From: Clostridium arbusti SL206
GTDB taxonomy: Bacteria > Bacillota > Clostridia > Clostridiales > Clostridiaceae
NCBI RefSeq assembly: GCF_000246895.1
Contig: NZ_BAEV01000023.1
Location: 1-41,544, forward strand
Reading direction: 5' to 3'
Length of the DNA: 41,544 bases
This document shows, one piece after another, positions 10,032 through 18,130 of the stretch (position 1 is the first letter of the stretch; each line of letters opens with the position of its first letter). The notes beneath the pieces are model-generated. The model was not told the DNA's origin. It did not search any database and saw only the letters and a program-made list of their open reading frames with translations. The translations under genes and the position numbers were made by a program.

Positions 10032-10060
10032 ATATTAGCATGTATGCTCTTAATTGTCAA
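10032..10060 (-). promoter_or_regulatory. Promoter of the isethionate operon with palindrome in the spacer
   Basis: TTGACA (10055-10060), a 17-base spacer and TAATAT (10032-10037) on the minus strand, about 75 bases before islA. The palindrome AGCATGTATGCT (10037-10048) sits between the two boxes, where a bound repressor would block RNA polymerase. A related palindrome GTATGCATAC lies at 7347-7356 before islB. No antitermination leader is present here, unlike most other sulfur genes in the window. Confidence 0.65.
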
Positions 10061-10125
10061 TAATTAATTGTTCCTTATTTAGGTAAGTAATTTTAAAATT
10101 TTTATTACTTATTAGTGTAAATAAA

Positions 10126-10167
10126 AAAACTAAGTTTTATTTTTCAATCATAATAAAACTTAGTTTT
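10126..10167 (-). terminator. Terminator of metK
   Basis: A strong hairpin (AAAACTAAGTTTTAT against ATAAAACTTAGTTTT) followed on the minus strand by a T-run. It lies after metK and before the islA promoter. The stem sequence is nearly the same as in several antitermination leaders, but no antiterminator structure precedes it. Confidence 0.75.
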
Positions 10168-10217
10168 CTATATAATATATTTACACAATTTATATTAAAC
10201 TTATTTTGATATCTAAT

Positions 10218-11396
10218 TTATAAATATTTTTTTATCTCATCCACCTTATCAAGTCTTTCCCAAGGTAAATCTAGATCAGTTCTTCCAAAATGTCCATATG
10301 CTGCTGTTTGCTTGTATATTGGTCTTCTTAAATCAAGATCTCTTATAATAGCTGCAGGTCTTAAATCAAATATTTCATCTATAATTTCTACTATCTTATC
10401 TTCTTCTATCTTTCCAGTTCCAAAGGTATCTGCTGTAATTGATACTGGCCTTGCAACTCCGATAGCATAGGCTAGTTCTATTTCAATTTTATCTGCAACT
10501 CCTGCCGCTACTAAGTTTTTTGCTACCCATCTAGCTGCATAAGCTCCTGATCTGTCTACTTTTGTAGGATCCTTTCCTGAAAAAGCACCGCCGCCATGTC
10601 TTCCATAACCGCCGTATGTATCTACTATAATTTTTCTACCTGTTAATCCAGAATCTCCTTGCGGACCTCCTATTATAAATCTTCCTGTTGGATTTATAAA
10701 ATATTTTGTTTTGTCATCCAATAAGTTTTCTGGTACTGCAACTTTTATTACATGCTCAATAATATCTTCCTTTATTTGCTCTAAAGTAGCATCTGGACTA
10801 TGCTGTGTTGAAACTACTATAGTATCTACATGAACAGGCTTATCATTTTTATCATATTCAATAGTTACTTGAGTTTTACCATCTGGTCGTAAATATTTAA
10901 GTGTACCATTTTTTCTAACTTCTGATAACCTTCTTGAAAGTTTATGGGCTAATGCTATCGGTGTTGGTAAATATTCTGGTGTTTCAGTTGTAGCAAAACC
11001 AAAAACCATTCCTTGATCTCCAGCGCCTATAGCTTCAATTTCATCTTTTTCTCCTAATTTTGATTCTAAAGCTTCATCTACTCCTAGAGCTATGTCAGCA
11101 GATTGCTCATCTATTGATGTTAATACTGCAAGAGTACTAGCATCAAAGCCATATTTTGCACGATTATACCCTATTTCATCAATAGTTTTTCTAGCTATTT
11201 TAGGAATATCTACATAAGCACTTGTAGATATTTCTCCTACTAGTAAAACTAGCCCGGTTGTCACTGTAGTTTCTACCGCAACTCTACCATTAGGATCCTT
11301 TTCAATTATTGCATCTAGTATTGAGTCAGATATTTGATCTGCAATTTTATCTGGATGTCCTTCAGTAACAGATTCAGATGTAAATAATCTTGTCAT
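10218..11396 (-). CDS. metK: S-adenosylmethionine synthetase
   Basis: A 392-residue protein of full family length. It condenses ATP and methionine to SAM in the cytoplasm. Hallmarks are [12 protein letters not shown] near the N-terminus, the ATP-binding [12 protein letters not shown] and the phosphate-binding [16 protein letters not shown]. It starts at ATG after a GGAAGGTG site. It is a single-gene unit with its own promoter and antitermination leader and its own terminator. Placement inside a sulfur-scavenging region suggests it couples newly made methionine to SAM supply; it may be a second metK in the genome, which the window cannot show. Notably it is not under a SAM-I riboswitch. Confidence 0.97.
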   Translation of the reverse strand: MTRLFTSESVTEGHPDKIADQISDSILDAIIEKDPNGRVAVETTVTTGLVLLVGEISTSAYVDIPKIARKTIDEIGYNRAKYGFDASTLAVLTSIDEQSADIALGVDEALESKLGEKDEIEAIGAGDQGMVFGFATTETPEYLPTPIALAHKLSRRLSEVRKNGTLKYLRPDGKTQVTIEYDKNDKPVHVDTIVVSTQHSPDATLEQIKEDIIEHVIKVAVPENLLDDKTKYFINPTGRFIIGGPQGDSGLTGRKIIVDTYGGYGRHGGGAFSGKDPTKVDRSGAYAARWVAKNLVAAGVADKIEIELAYAIGVARPVSITADTFGTGKIEEDKIVEIIDEIFDLRPAAIIRDLDLRRPIYKQTAAYGHFGRTDLDLPWERLDKVDEIKKYL

Positions 11397-11485
11397 TTTA
11401 AATCACCTTCCAATTTTAAATTAAATATACATTTATTTTCTTTGACATAATTCATATTTCTTTATAATACTTTAAATTTAATGAA

Positions 11486-11608
11486 ATAAAAAAAGACCAA
11501 GTTTTATCTTTTTATAATAAAACTTGGTCTCCAGTTTTTCTAGTTAACCAATTCTTAGTATTCATATATGTTTTCTATAAATATATAGCTTATTGGCATA
11601 TTTGTCAA
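11486..11608 (-). promoter_or_regulatory. Promoter and antitermination leader of metK (leader copy 1)
   Basis: Promoter TTGACA (11603-11608), 17 bases, TATATT (11580-11585). The leader begins with the box ATGAATACTAAG. At 11524-11551 it can fold an antiterminator: outer helix UUGGU/ACCAA, internal loop UAA/AG, inner helix CUAG/CUGG, loop AAAAA. The ACCAA strand is also the start of the terminator stem at 11495-11530 (ACCAAGUUUUAU arm), which is followed by a U-run. The two structures are mutually exclusive. See the finding on the nine-copy leader family. Confidence 0.8.
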
Positions 11609-11709
11609 TACTAAAATGAAAGTTTTTGTATGTATTTTAAAAAAATTTATATTAATATTGCATGGAATACCATACCCTGTATTCTCTTATCTTTACTATT
11701 ATACTAACT

Positions 11710-12300
11710 TTAGTTATCTATAATTTTATTATTAAAAAACACTATATCCTCAAGTTTTCTTTTTGGCACATGCAAAACATTATTTATATCTTTATAATAT
11801 TTAATAGAGTTTTCTTTTTCATCTTCAATAACCGGAGTTTCATTCGGATATCCTATTGCAACAAGAGTATGCAAAATATATTTATCTGGTATATTTAACA
11901 GTCCTTTTATTCTTTTTCTATCTATAGCACCTAGCCATGCAGTTCCTAATCCCTCTTCAACTGCAGTTAGCAATAAGTTTTCAACTGCTGATCCGGCATC
12001 TACATCATAACCTTCTTTTTTTATTTCACTGTCAACAAGAATTAATATATAAGCAACTGGTTTTTCTCCATCTTGTGGATCAGCTGCTGGTCTTATATAA
12101 CCAGCCCAAGCTATAGTTTTAAAAATTGATTCTAATAGTTCTTTATCATTAATGATTACATATTTTAGAGGCTGCAAATTTGCACTTTGAGGTGCCACTC
12201 TTGCTGCATCTACTAATTTTTTCAACTTTTCTACAGGTATTACCTCTTGTTTAAAGCTTCGTATTGTTCTTCTTTTAAAAATAGTTTCAAATACACTCAT
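11710..12300 (-). CDS. Nitroreductase-family flavoprotein
   Basis: About 196 residues. It begins with the typical nitroreductase N-terminus VFETIFKRRTIRSFKQ and contains ARVAPQSANLQPLKYVII and the C-terminal GLGTAWLGAIDRKRIKGLL, so it should bind FMN and use NAD(P)H. The frame opens at 12321, but AAGGGAAGT lies just upstream of the ATG at 12300 and the shorter start matches the family, so I place the start there. It follows the MFS gene by 69 bases on the same strand and may be co-transcribed with it. The substrate is unknown. Confidence 0.85.
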   Translation of the reverse strand: MSVFETIFKRRTIRSFKQEVIPVEKLKKLVDAARVAPQSANLQPLKYVIINDKELLESIFKTIAWAGYIRPAADPQDGEKPVAYILILVDSEIKKEGYDVDAGSAVENLLLTAVEEGLGTAWLGAIDRKRIKGLLNIPDKYILHTLVAIGYPNETPVIEDEKENSIKYYKDINNVLHVPKRKLEDIVFFNNKIIDN

Positions 12301-12368
12301 TTTATTTCTACTTCCCTTCATTTCAAATTATGTAACAATATTATTTTCATTACTTATATATTAAATTT

Positions 12369-13634
12369 TTATAAATCAGAAACTTTTTTAAATTTCCAAA
12401 CAACGAAAAACATTAATATTAAAGTTACTGCACCACAAAACAAAAAGCTGGCATTAGATCCCCAATATTCACCTATTGTCCCCGCAAACAAATTTCCAAT
12501 TGGAGTTGTTCCAACAAGTACCAAACTATAAACACTTACAGTTCGTCCTCTATATTCATCACTTGAATTTATTTGAATTGTAGAATTAATTGATGCCATA
12601 AAGATTATATTAAAAAATCCATATATTATTAGTATTAATATAGAAAAATAATATGTATGAACAAACCCTTGAATTATTAAACACATTGATAAAATTAAAG
12701 CACTAATAAATATTATATTGAATTTTCTTTTTGTATTTAAAGCAAATTTTACAGACCCAATTAACGCACCTATACCAGAAGCCGTTAGAAGTGTACTATA
12801 TGCTCCAGCTGATTTATGCAAAACCTCCTTTACATAAACAGGTATAATCACCTCATTATTAAACGCGAAAGTTCCAACAAAGAGCATTGATATCACTGAG
12901 GTAAGTATTATTTTTTGTGACTTAATGTATTTCAATCCATTTATAATATCCTCTATAATATTGCATTTTTTCTTTCTTATACTTGCATAATAGGACTTGA
13001 TGTTAATCAGTCCCATTATAACAGCTATAAAACTAAACCCATTAATAATGAAACAAAAAGTAGGTCCTAATTTAAGTAATATAATACCCGAAAAAGCAGG
13101 ACCTAATATCCTGGCTATATTTACAATAGTAGAGTTCATACCTATAGCACTTATTAAGTCATCTTTACCTACCAATTCTATAAAAAACGACTGTCTTGTC
13201 GGCATATCAAAAGTTTGAACAACACCATAAATACCTGCCAATATTAAAACATGCCAATATTTTATGTGTCCCGACCATATTAATATAGCAAATACAAACG
13301 CCTGCATCATTTGTAAAAACTGTGTTATCAATAAAAGTTTTTTCTTAGGAAATCTATCAACAAAAACACCTGCAATAAGAGAGAATAAAAGCATTGGGGT
13401 AAATTGAAAAACTCCTAAAACTCCAAGTAAAAATGCTGATTTAGTAATATCATAAAAAACCCATTGTTGTGCCGTTCTTTGCATCCATGTTCCCATAAGA
13501 GATACACATTGTCCAGCTAAAAAATATCTAAAATACTTATATTTTAAAGCTGGGAAACTTTTAATAATTCTATTCGATATCTTCTTCATTGGTAGCCTCT
13601 CGCCTAGCAATTCTCCCACTGATGACACCTTCAC
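12369..13634 (-). CDS. MFS transporter, enterobactin-exporter-like (MFS_3)
   Basis: About 12 hydrophobic segments across some 410 residues. The N-terminal FRYFLAGQCVSLMGTWMQRTAQQWVFY and the loop FVDRFPKKKLLL are characteristic of the MFS_3/EntS branch of drug and siderophore exporters. Two starts are possible: GTG at 13634 with AGGGGG upstream, or ATG at 13589 with GAGAGG upstream; the second gives a protein beginning MKKISNRI and is closer to family length. It lies downstream of leader copy 2, but about 200 bases of possible intron debris separate them. The cargo is unknown. Confidence 0.82.
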   Translation of the reverse strand: MKVSSVGELLGERLPMKKISNRIIKSFPALKYKYFRYFLAGQCVSLMGTWMQRTAQQWVFYDITKSAFLLGVLGVFQFTPMLLFSLIAGVFVDRFPKKKLLLITQFLQMMQAFVFAILIWSGHIKYWHVLILAGIYGVVQTFDMPTRQSFFIELVGKDDLISAIGMNSTIVNIARILGPAFSGIILLKLGPTFCFIINGFSFIAVIMGLINIKSYYASIRKKKCNIIEDIINGLKYIKSQKIILTSVISMLFVGTFAFNNEVIIPVYVKEVLHKSAGAYSTLLTASGIGALIGSVKFALNTKRKFNIIFISALILSMCLIIQGFVHTYYFSILILIIYGFFNIIFMASINSTIQINSSDEYRGRTVSVYSLVLVGTTPIGNLFAGTIGEYWGSNASFLFCGAVTLILMFFVVWKFKKVSDL

Positions 13635-13639
13635 TTAAA

Positions 13640-13820
13640 TTTCCCCCTAGTAGATATAAGTGTCCAAATTTTTCTTCAACTTGCTTATTTTATTGTTTAG
13701 TTATATTTTGTAAGAACCTCATAATGGACACCCTTGTCTTAAGCCTTTGTCTTAAGCTAACGATTGTCACTATTAACCTCCGTATAGGACTTTCACCGAT
13801 AAACAAGCACCCATGCTGGG
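13640..13820 (-). mobile_element. Possible group II intron fragment
   Basis: Read on the minus strand, this stretch contains GCATGGGTGCTTG followed by CGGTGAAAGTCCTATACGG, wording that recurs in domain I of bacterial group II introns. An inverted repeat GTGTCCA/TGGACAC (about 13658-13732) lies downstream. There is no reverse transcriptase gene, so it would be a remnant. This is recognition from memory, not an alignment. The fragment separates leader copy 2 from the MFS gene. Confidence 0.35.
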
Positions 13821-13827
13821 AGCACCA

Positions 13828-13910
13828 TAAAAAAACTAAGTTTTATATTTATAATAAAACTTAGCCTCCAGTTTTTCTGGTTAACTACTTTTAAGTATTC
13901 ATAGTTGTTT
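13828..13910 (-). promoter_or_regulatory. Antitermination leader upstream of the MFS_3 gene (leader copy 2)
   Basis: The 5' box ATGAATACTTAAAAG is at 13888-13902. The antiterminator is at 13862-13887: outer helix UAGU/GCUA, internal loop UAA/AG, inner helix CCAG/CUGG, loop AAAAA. The GCUA strand overlaps the terminator stem at 13835-13865 (CUAAGUUUUAU arm), followed by a run of seven U. I see no consensus -35 box upstream, only an AT-rich region with TATAAT-like matches near 13940, so promoter activity is less certain here than for the other copies. Confidence 0.7.
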
Positions 13911-13971
13911 TATATGTTTTATATTAAAATATATTATAATTTCTAAATCTAGCTATAGCTAGTGTTAATAT

Positions 13972-14148
13972 TTATTTAAGTCTTATTTTTTCGTTTGTTT
14001 CAATCTGTATAAGAACTCCATCTTGAATAACTAATGTTACGGAACCATATTTAATTTCACCTAATAATTGCAATATCTTTTCTAAATTTGCTTGAGAAAC
14101 AGTCTCCTTCTTTTTATATAACCTACTTACATTATTTACATCACCCAA
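13972..14148 (-). CDS. yezD: YezD-like small protein (DUF2292)
   Basis: A 58-residue protein. Its core LLGEIKYGSVTLVIQDGVLIQIETNEKIRL matches the YezD/DUF2292 family, whose genes commonly sit beside cysteine and sulfur-assimilation genes in Firmicutes; the function is unknown. The frame is open to an ATG at 14169, but the strong AGGGGGG site lies six bases before a TTG at 14148, so I choose that start. It lies directly behind a SAM-I riboswitch, which ties it to methionine/SAM status. Confidence 0.7.
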   Translation of the reverse strand: MGDVNNVSRLYKKKETVSQANLEKILQLLGEIKYGSVTLVIQDGVLIQIETNEKIRLK

Positions 14149-14220
14149 AATATTCCCCCCTAGAAACATAAAGTTTTTATAACATTTTCTATTTTTCTTG
14201 GTTACTCAGCACATAAATAA

Positions 14221-14391
14221 AAACCCCCTTCATCTATAAAACTAGTTGAAAGAGGTTTTATACTTAACATACATCCCCTCTCATCTATCGCTAAACATTT
14301 AACAGCAGGATTTGGCACCTTTCTCTAATATAATGATAGGAAGGTTGCCGAAGCTTCATTAGGCCAGTCCCTCAGCTTCTCTTGATGAGAT
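14221..14391 (-). ncRNA. SAM-I (S-box) riboswitch with terminator
   Basis: The minus-strand transcript shows the S-box core in order: P1 strand UCAUCAAGAG, GAGGGACUGGCC, AAUGAAGC, CGGCAACC, GGUGCCAAAUCCUGC and the closing GAUAGAUGAG (aptamer about 14278-14391). A terminator follows at 14221-14262 (ACCTCTTTCA against TGAAGGGGGT, then TTTTATTT). It controls the yezD-like gene: binding of SAM favours termination in this class. The region 14400-14628 upstream holds no gene; a TTGACA at 14539-14544 may be the promoter, but its -10 is poor. Confidence 0.92.
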
Positions 14392-14628
14392 TAATTTTAT
14401 TATTAGTTTACAATGTATATTTGTTTTAATATCGATTATTGCAATAATTCCATTATACACATTAGTAAACTAGGTATTTAAATATAACCAACACATATTC
14501 CTTATTATATTTTTAACATATAACTATCAATTTGTCAATAATCTAGGAAATATTTACATTACTTATTTTTAATTCTAATTGTTCTTATTACTAGACATTA
14601 AAAAATATTATATCACTATATATTATTT

Positions 14629-15294
14629 TTAGCTGTCTATTAACATCTTAACATGCTCTATATCACATTCTATATGACTAAACATCATTTCAGCCGCCTT
14701 TTGAGCATCTCTTTGCTTCATATATTTAAAAATTTCCAAATGCTGTTTATATATTTCTTCGCATCTGTTTTTCTCATTCAAGCTTATAATTCTATAAAAA
14801 TAAACCAAGTATTTTAGATTATCCAATTGACTTTTAATACGAAAATTTTTACTGTGTTTTAAGATTAAATCATGAAACTTTGTATTCATTAAAATTATAT
14901 TCTCATTTAATTTATAATTTGGTTTTTTTATTTCATTTTCTACTTCAAACAAGCTACCTTGAATTTCCTTAAGATCATCTTCTGAAGCTCTCTCTGTTGC
15001 CAATTTAACGGTAATAAATTCTAGACCCTGTCGACATTCAAAAATTTGCTGCATATCTTCTTTTGAGGGTTCATATACTCTAAATTTTCTTCCTTCTTTT
15101 AATAGTAATCCCTCTTTTTCCAAAGTTCTTATGGCCTCTCTTACAGGACTCCTACTAGTCTGAAACTGCTCAGCAATCTTTGTTTCACAAATAAACTCAC
15201 CATTTTCAAGTGTACCATCGAAAATCATCTGTTTAATACTGTTATAAGCCTGCTCATAATATGATTTTGTTTTTTTAATTATGAATTTATCCAT
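14629..15294 (-). CDS. GntR-family transcriptional regulator (FadR/FCD type)
   Basis: 221 residues. An N-terminal winged helix (YEQAYNSIKQMIFDGTL through ETKIAEQFQTSRSPVREAIRTLEKEGLL) is followed by an all-helical FCD ligand domain with conserved FECRQGLE and FHDLILKHSKN segments that usually bind a metal and a small carboxylate. It lies 53 bases after the MFS gene and is probably co-transcribed with it from the promoter at 16594. The perfect palindrome at that promoter is its most likely operator, which would make the pair an autoregulated efflux unit. The inducer is unknown. Confidence 0.88.
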   Translation of the reverse strand: MDKFIIKKTKSYYEQAYNSIKQMIFDGTLENGEFICETKIAEQFQTSRSPVREAIRTLEKEGLLLKEGRKFRVYEPSKEDMQQIFECRQGLEFITVKLATERASEDDLKEIQGSLFEVENEIKKPNYKLNENIILMNTKFHDLILKHSKNFRIKSQLDNLKYLVYFYRIISLNEKNRCEEIYKQHLEIFKYMKQRDAQKAAEMMFSHIECDIEHVKMLIDS

Positions 15295-15347
15295 TCTCTT
15301 ATGTTATCTCCTTTGACTTATATTGTACATATTACACTTAAAATACT

Positions 15348-16538
15348 TTATTTTGTTTTACTAAACTTGTAACCTGTAATTGCCACTATTTGAGTAATTA
15401 ATCCCAATATACAAACTCCACTCCAACCAAAATGCATATAGCTATATGAACTAAATAAGGATCCAAAAGCTCCTCCTACGAAATAGGATACCATAAAAAC
15501 TGTATTAATTCTATTACGTGCCATACCATCTAAAGCCTGTATTCTCGCTTGATTGGATACCAGACAGGATTGAACTCCTAAATCAAGTAATATAACTCCA
15601 ATAATTAATCCCCAAATTTTAAAACCAAAGAATAGAAAAAATATATATGCTATTATTGTAATAATTATTGCTATACCAATAGTAAATTTAGGACTCTTTT
15701 TATCTGCTAGTCTTCCTACTGCCGGTGAAGCTAAAGCACCTGTAATTCCAACTAATCCAAATAACCCTGCTACTTCTGCCCCCATATGATAGTGACTTTC
15801 CAATAAAAAGGTAAGTGATGTCCAAAGTATACTGAATGCTGCAAACATCATAGCTCCATTAAATGCTGCTTCTCTTAAAACTGGCTGAGTTTTTACTATT
15901 CCACCTATAGATTTTATTAATTCACTATATTTTAATTTTGAAGTTGGCTTACATATGGGTACCGCTATCCTTATGATAACAGCTAAAATAAGCATCATTA
16001 TGGCAGCAATGAAATAAACTACTCTCCACCCAAAATGTTGCCCTATAATTCCACTAAAAGTACGTGATAACAATATTCCTATTAATAAACCACTAAATAC
16101 TGTACCAATTATCTTACCTCTAACTTTTGAATCAGCAAGTTCTGCTGACAGCGGCACCACAAGTTGAGGAACTACAGATGTAAATCCTACCGCAAAGGCT
16201 GCAATTGAAACTATTTTTATATTAAAAGATGAACCCATAAGCATAAGCGAACAAGCAGCGCAAATTAATAATATAACAATCATTAGTCTCTTCTCCTTTA
16301 TGTCTGCCAAAGGTAATAAAAAGAACATCCCCACTGCATAACCCGTTTGAGTAAGCATTGCTACAAAACCTATATTTACTTCATTTACATTAAAAGCTCT
16401 TGCTATTTCTGAAAGCAAAGGCTGTATATAATACAAGTTTGCTACAGTAACTCCACAAGCTATTGCCATAATTAAAACTAAAGTATTGCTTAACTTAAAA
16501 TTTGTTTCAATAGCAGTATCATTTTTCATAATCACCAT
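15348..16538 (-). CDS. MFS efflux transporter (YnfM/AraJ-like)
   Basis: About 396 residues with 12 hydrophobic segments. The N-terminal ANLYYIQPLLSEIARAFNV and the loop LLPLADIKEKRLM are typical of the DHA-type MFS branch that includes YnfM and related exporters. The frame opens at TTG 16553, with ATG codons at 16538 and 16529; AGAAG lies five bases before the ATG at 16538, which I prefer. First gene of a unit with the GntR regulator. The cargo is unknown and there is no direct link to sulfur beyond position. Confidence 0.82.
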   Translation of the reverse strand: MVIMKNDTAIETNFKLSNTLVLIMAIACGVTVANLYYIQPLLSEIARAFNVNEVNIGFVAMLTQTGYAVGMFFLLPLADIKEKRLMIVILLICAACSLMLMGSSFNIKIVSIAAFAVGFTSVVPQLVVPLSAELADSKVRGKIIGTVFSGLLIGILLSRTFSGIIGQHFGWRVVYFIAAIMMLILAVIIRIAVPICKPTSKLKYSELIKSIGGIVKTQPVLREAAFNGAMMFAAFSILWTSLTFLLESHYHMGAEVAGLFGLVGITGALASPAVGRLADKKSPKFTIGIAIIITIIAYIFFLFFGFKIWGLIIGVILLDLGVQSCLVSNQARIQALDGMARNRINTVFMVSYFVGGAFGSLFSSYSYMHFGWSGVCILGLITQIVAITGYKFSKTK

Positions 16539-16560
16539 AATCACTTCTTTCAAACAACTT

Positions 16561-16588
16561 TATATTTAGTCGACGTCGACTAAATATA
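16561..16588. promoter_or_regulatory. Perfect 28-bp palindromic operator
   Basis: The half site TATATTTAGTCGAC is followed immediately by its exact reverse complement. It begins five bases downstream of the -10 box of the MFS/GntR promoter, over the expected transcription start, so a bound protein would repress. The GntR regulator two genes downstream is the obvious candidate. Confidence 0.75.
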
Positions 16589-16593
16589 ATTCC

Positions 16594-16622
16594 ATTATAG
16601 TAAACAAACTATTTTTTATCAA
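16594..16622 (-). promoter_or_regulatory. Promoter of the MFS/GntR unit
   Basis: TTGATA (16617-16622), 17-base spacer, TATAAT (16594-16599) on the minus strand. A second inverted repeat, AAACAAACTAT and its complement, spans 16602-16632 around the -35 box and could be a further operator. Confidence 0.7.
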
Positions 16623-16696
16623 TAGTTTGTTTATCTTAAATAAATAACCTCTTATTAGTATCTTTCAATTTATTTTCTACTAATATTGATTTAAAA

Positions 16697-17668
16697 TTAA
16701 TGTTTATTAATCCAATTTAATATATCTTTAAATACCACACTTCTATTAACTTCTCTTAGTATGCTATGTCTTTTTCCTTCATATAGATTAAAAGATATAT
16801 CTTTTAATCTTTCTTCTCTATAAATATTAAATAATTCTTTAATACCATTACCAAAAGGATCATCACTACCTGATAGAAAAAATAGAGGCAAATCCTTTGG
16901 GATTTTTCTAAGATTATTCTTATCAATTCTATCTTTTAATGCATAAAAAAAATCCAAATAAAATCCTGTATTAAATTGTATATTAGCATAGGGTGATGAT
17001 AGAGATTCCTTAAGCATTTTTTCGTCACTGGTTATCCAATCAAATTCAGTACTAGCTGGCTCAAATTTATCATTTAAATGTCCGAAAATAGCATTAAATG
17101 CCTCTAATGAAGGTTCCGATCTACCATATGTTTCCACTTCATTTTTAGCTATCCTTATTAAATTCCCAAACTTTTCTTCTCCCAAATCACTTATGGCACC
17201 AGTAAATATTATTCCATTTATACTATCCCCATATTTATAAGCATAGATTTGTGATAAAACAGATCCTAAACTATGACCTATAAGAAAAATCTTTTTATTA
17301 AAATATTTTCTTTTAATATCATCAGTCAACATTTTCAAATTGTTAACCATATGATTTAATCCATCTGTTCCAGTATTACCACCAGTATATTTATAGGATA
17401 AATCATTTATATCTCCAGCAGTCCTCCCATGGCCTAACGCTTCATTGACATATACTATATATCCATTTTGTATAAAAAAATCTGCGAACTCTTCATAATA
17501 CTCAATAGTTTCACCTAACCCATGGGCAACTTGAATAATTCCCTTTACTTTATGTCTTTTTCTCGGATACCATACTTTTGTATAAATATTATTTTTATCA
17601 TTATCTTTAAAGAAAAATACTTTTTCATTTACTGTATTCTCAACTTTTCTTAATGCATTTACTGACAT
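16697..17668 (-). CDS. Alpha/beta hydrolase (monoacylglycerol-lipase-like serine hydrolase)
   Basis: 323 residues with a complete hydrolase triad pattern: oxyanion-region VAHGLGETIEYY, nucleophile Ser133 in GHSLGS, Asp in FLSGSDDPFG and His in GKRHSILRE. It has no signal peptide, so it is cytoplasmic. It resembles lysophospholipase/monoacylglycerol lipase proteins; the natural substrate is unknown. The ATG follows GAGGAGG. It is a single-gene unit behind leader copy 9, which places it in the same regulon as the sulfur genes and suggests it may hydrolyse a sulfur-containing ester or thioester; that is inference only. Confidence 0.82.
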   Translation of the reverse strand: MSVNALRKVENTVNEKVFFFKDNDKNNIYTKVWYPRKRHKVKGIIQVAHGLGETIEYYEEFADFFIQNGYIVYVNEALGHGRTAGDINDLSYKYTGGNTGTDGLNHMVNNLKMLTDDIKRKYFNKKIFLIGHSLGSVLSQIYAYKYGDSINGIIFTGAISDLGEEKFGNLIRIAKNEVETYGRSEPSLEAFNAIFGHLNDKFEPASTEFDWITSDEKMLKESLSSPYANIQFNTGFYLDFFYALKDRIDKNNLRKIPKDLPLFFLSGSDDPFGNGIKELFNIYREERLKDISFNLYEGKRHSILREVNRSVVFKDILNWINKH

Positions 17669-17797
17669 ATATACCTCCTCATAAATAGAACTTTAAGATT
17701 CAAATGAAAATTTTACTCCTATTGAACTTTAGAAGTAGTTATCATATAAACTAAAATATTTACCTTAACATATTGTAATTTTAAACTTTTAGACGAG

Positions 17798-18040
17798 CTA
17801 AAGGCTAAGTTTAATCTTTAAGATTAAACTTAGCCTTTAGTATATCTAATCAACTAAATTTAAATTTTTATATTAATTTATCCCCATAATTATCAAAACA
17901 TTTTAATAAGCCTTCTGACCTTTTTCTTTTAATATCTTATTTAATATAGTTAAATCAGATTATTTGGAAAGTACATAATTCCTAGTATTCATATTTGTTT
18001 TATTTAATGTAATTATAATTCTTCTTAAGAGCTTTGTCAA
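17798..18040 (-). promoter_or_regulatory. Promoter and antitermination leader of the hydrolase (leader copy 9)
   Basis: Promoter TTGACA (18035-18040), 17 bases, TATAAT (18012-18017). The 5' box ATGAATACTAGG is at 17981-17992. The antiterminator at 17830-17857 keeps the shape with changed sequence: outer helix UUAGU/GCUAA, internal loop UGA/AG, inner helix UUAG/CUAA, loop AUAUA. The terminator is a perfect 21-bp inverted repeat around one base (17798-17840). Its downstream U-run is weak (CUCGUCU), and the leader is about 120 bases longer than in the other copies. Confidence 0.7.
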
Positions 18041-18057
18041 ACCTTTTATTAAAAATA

Positions 18058-18113
18058 AAAGTATCCTATTTTACATTAGCTTTTTAATAAACTAAGTATA
18101 AAAGGATACTTTA
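18058..18113 (-). terminator. Terminator of nitrogenase-like operon I
   Basis: AAAGTATCCTTTTA pairs with the complementary TAGGATACTTTTA across a long AT-rich loop, followed on the minus strand by a T-rich tract. It lies 18 bases after the second NifX-like gene and just before the promoter of leader copy 9. Confidence 0.6.
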
Positions 18114-18130
18114 AAATAATTATTTTTAAA

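Noticed and set aside
10126-10167. A tenth antitermination leader upstream of islA
   Set aside because: The terminator stem is similar, but no outer/inner helix with the UNA/AG loop precedes it and the islA promoter lies downstream, so it is the metK terminator.
11662-11898. Plus-strand reading frame opposite the end of the nitroreductase
   Set aside because: It is Phe/Ile-rich, has no ribosome site and lies antisense to a recognised gene.
12247-13864. Several plus-strand reading frames of 70-95 codons
   Set aside because: They are antisense to the nitroreductase and MFS genes or to the leader region, without ribosome sites.
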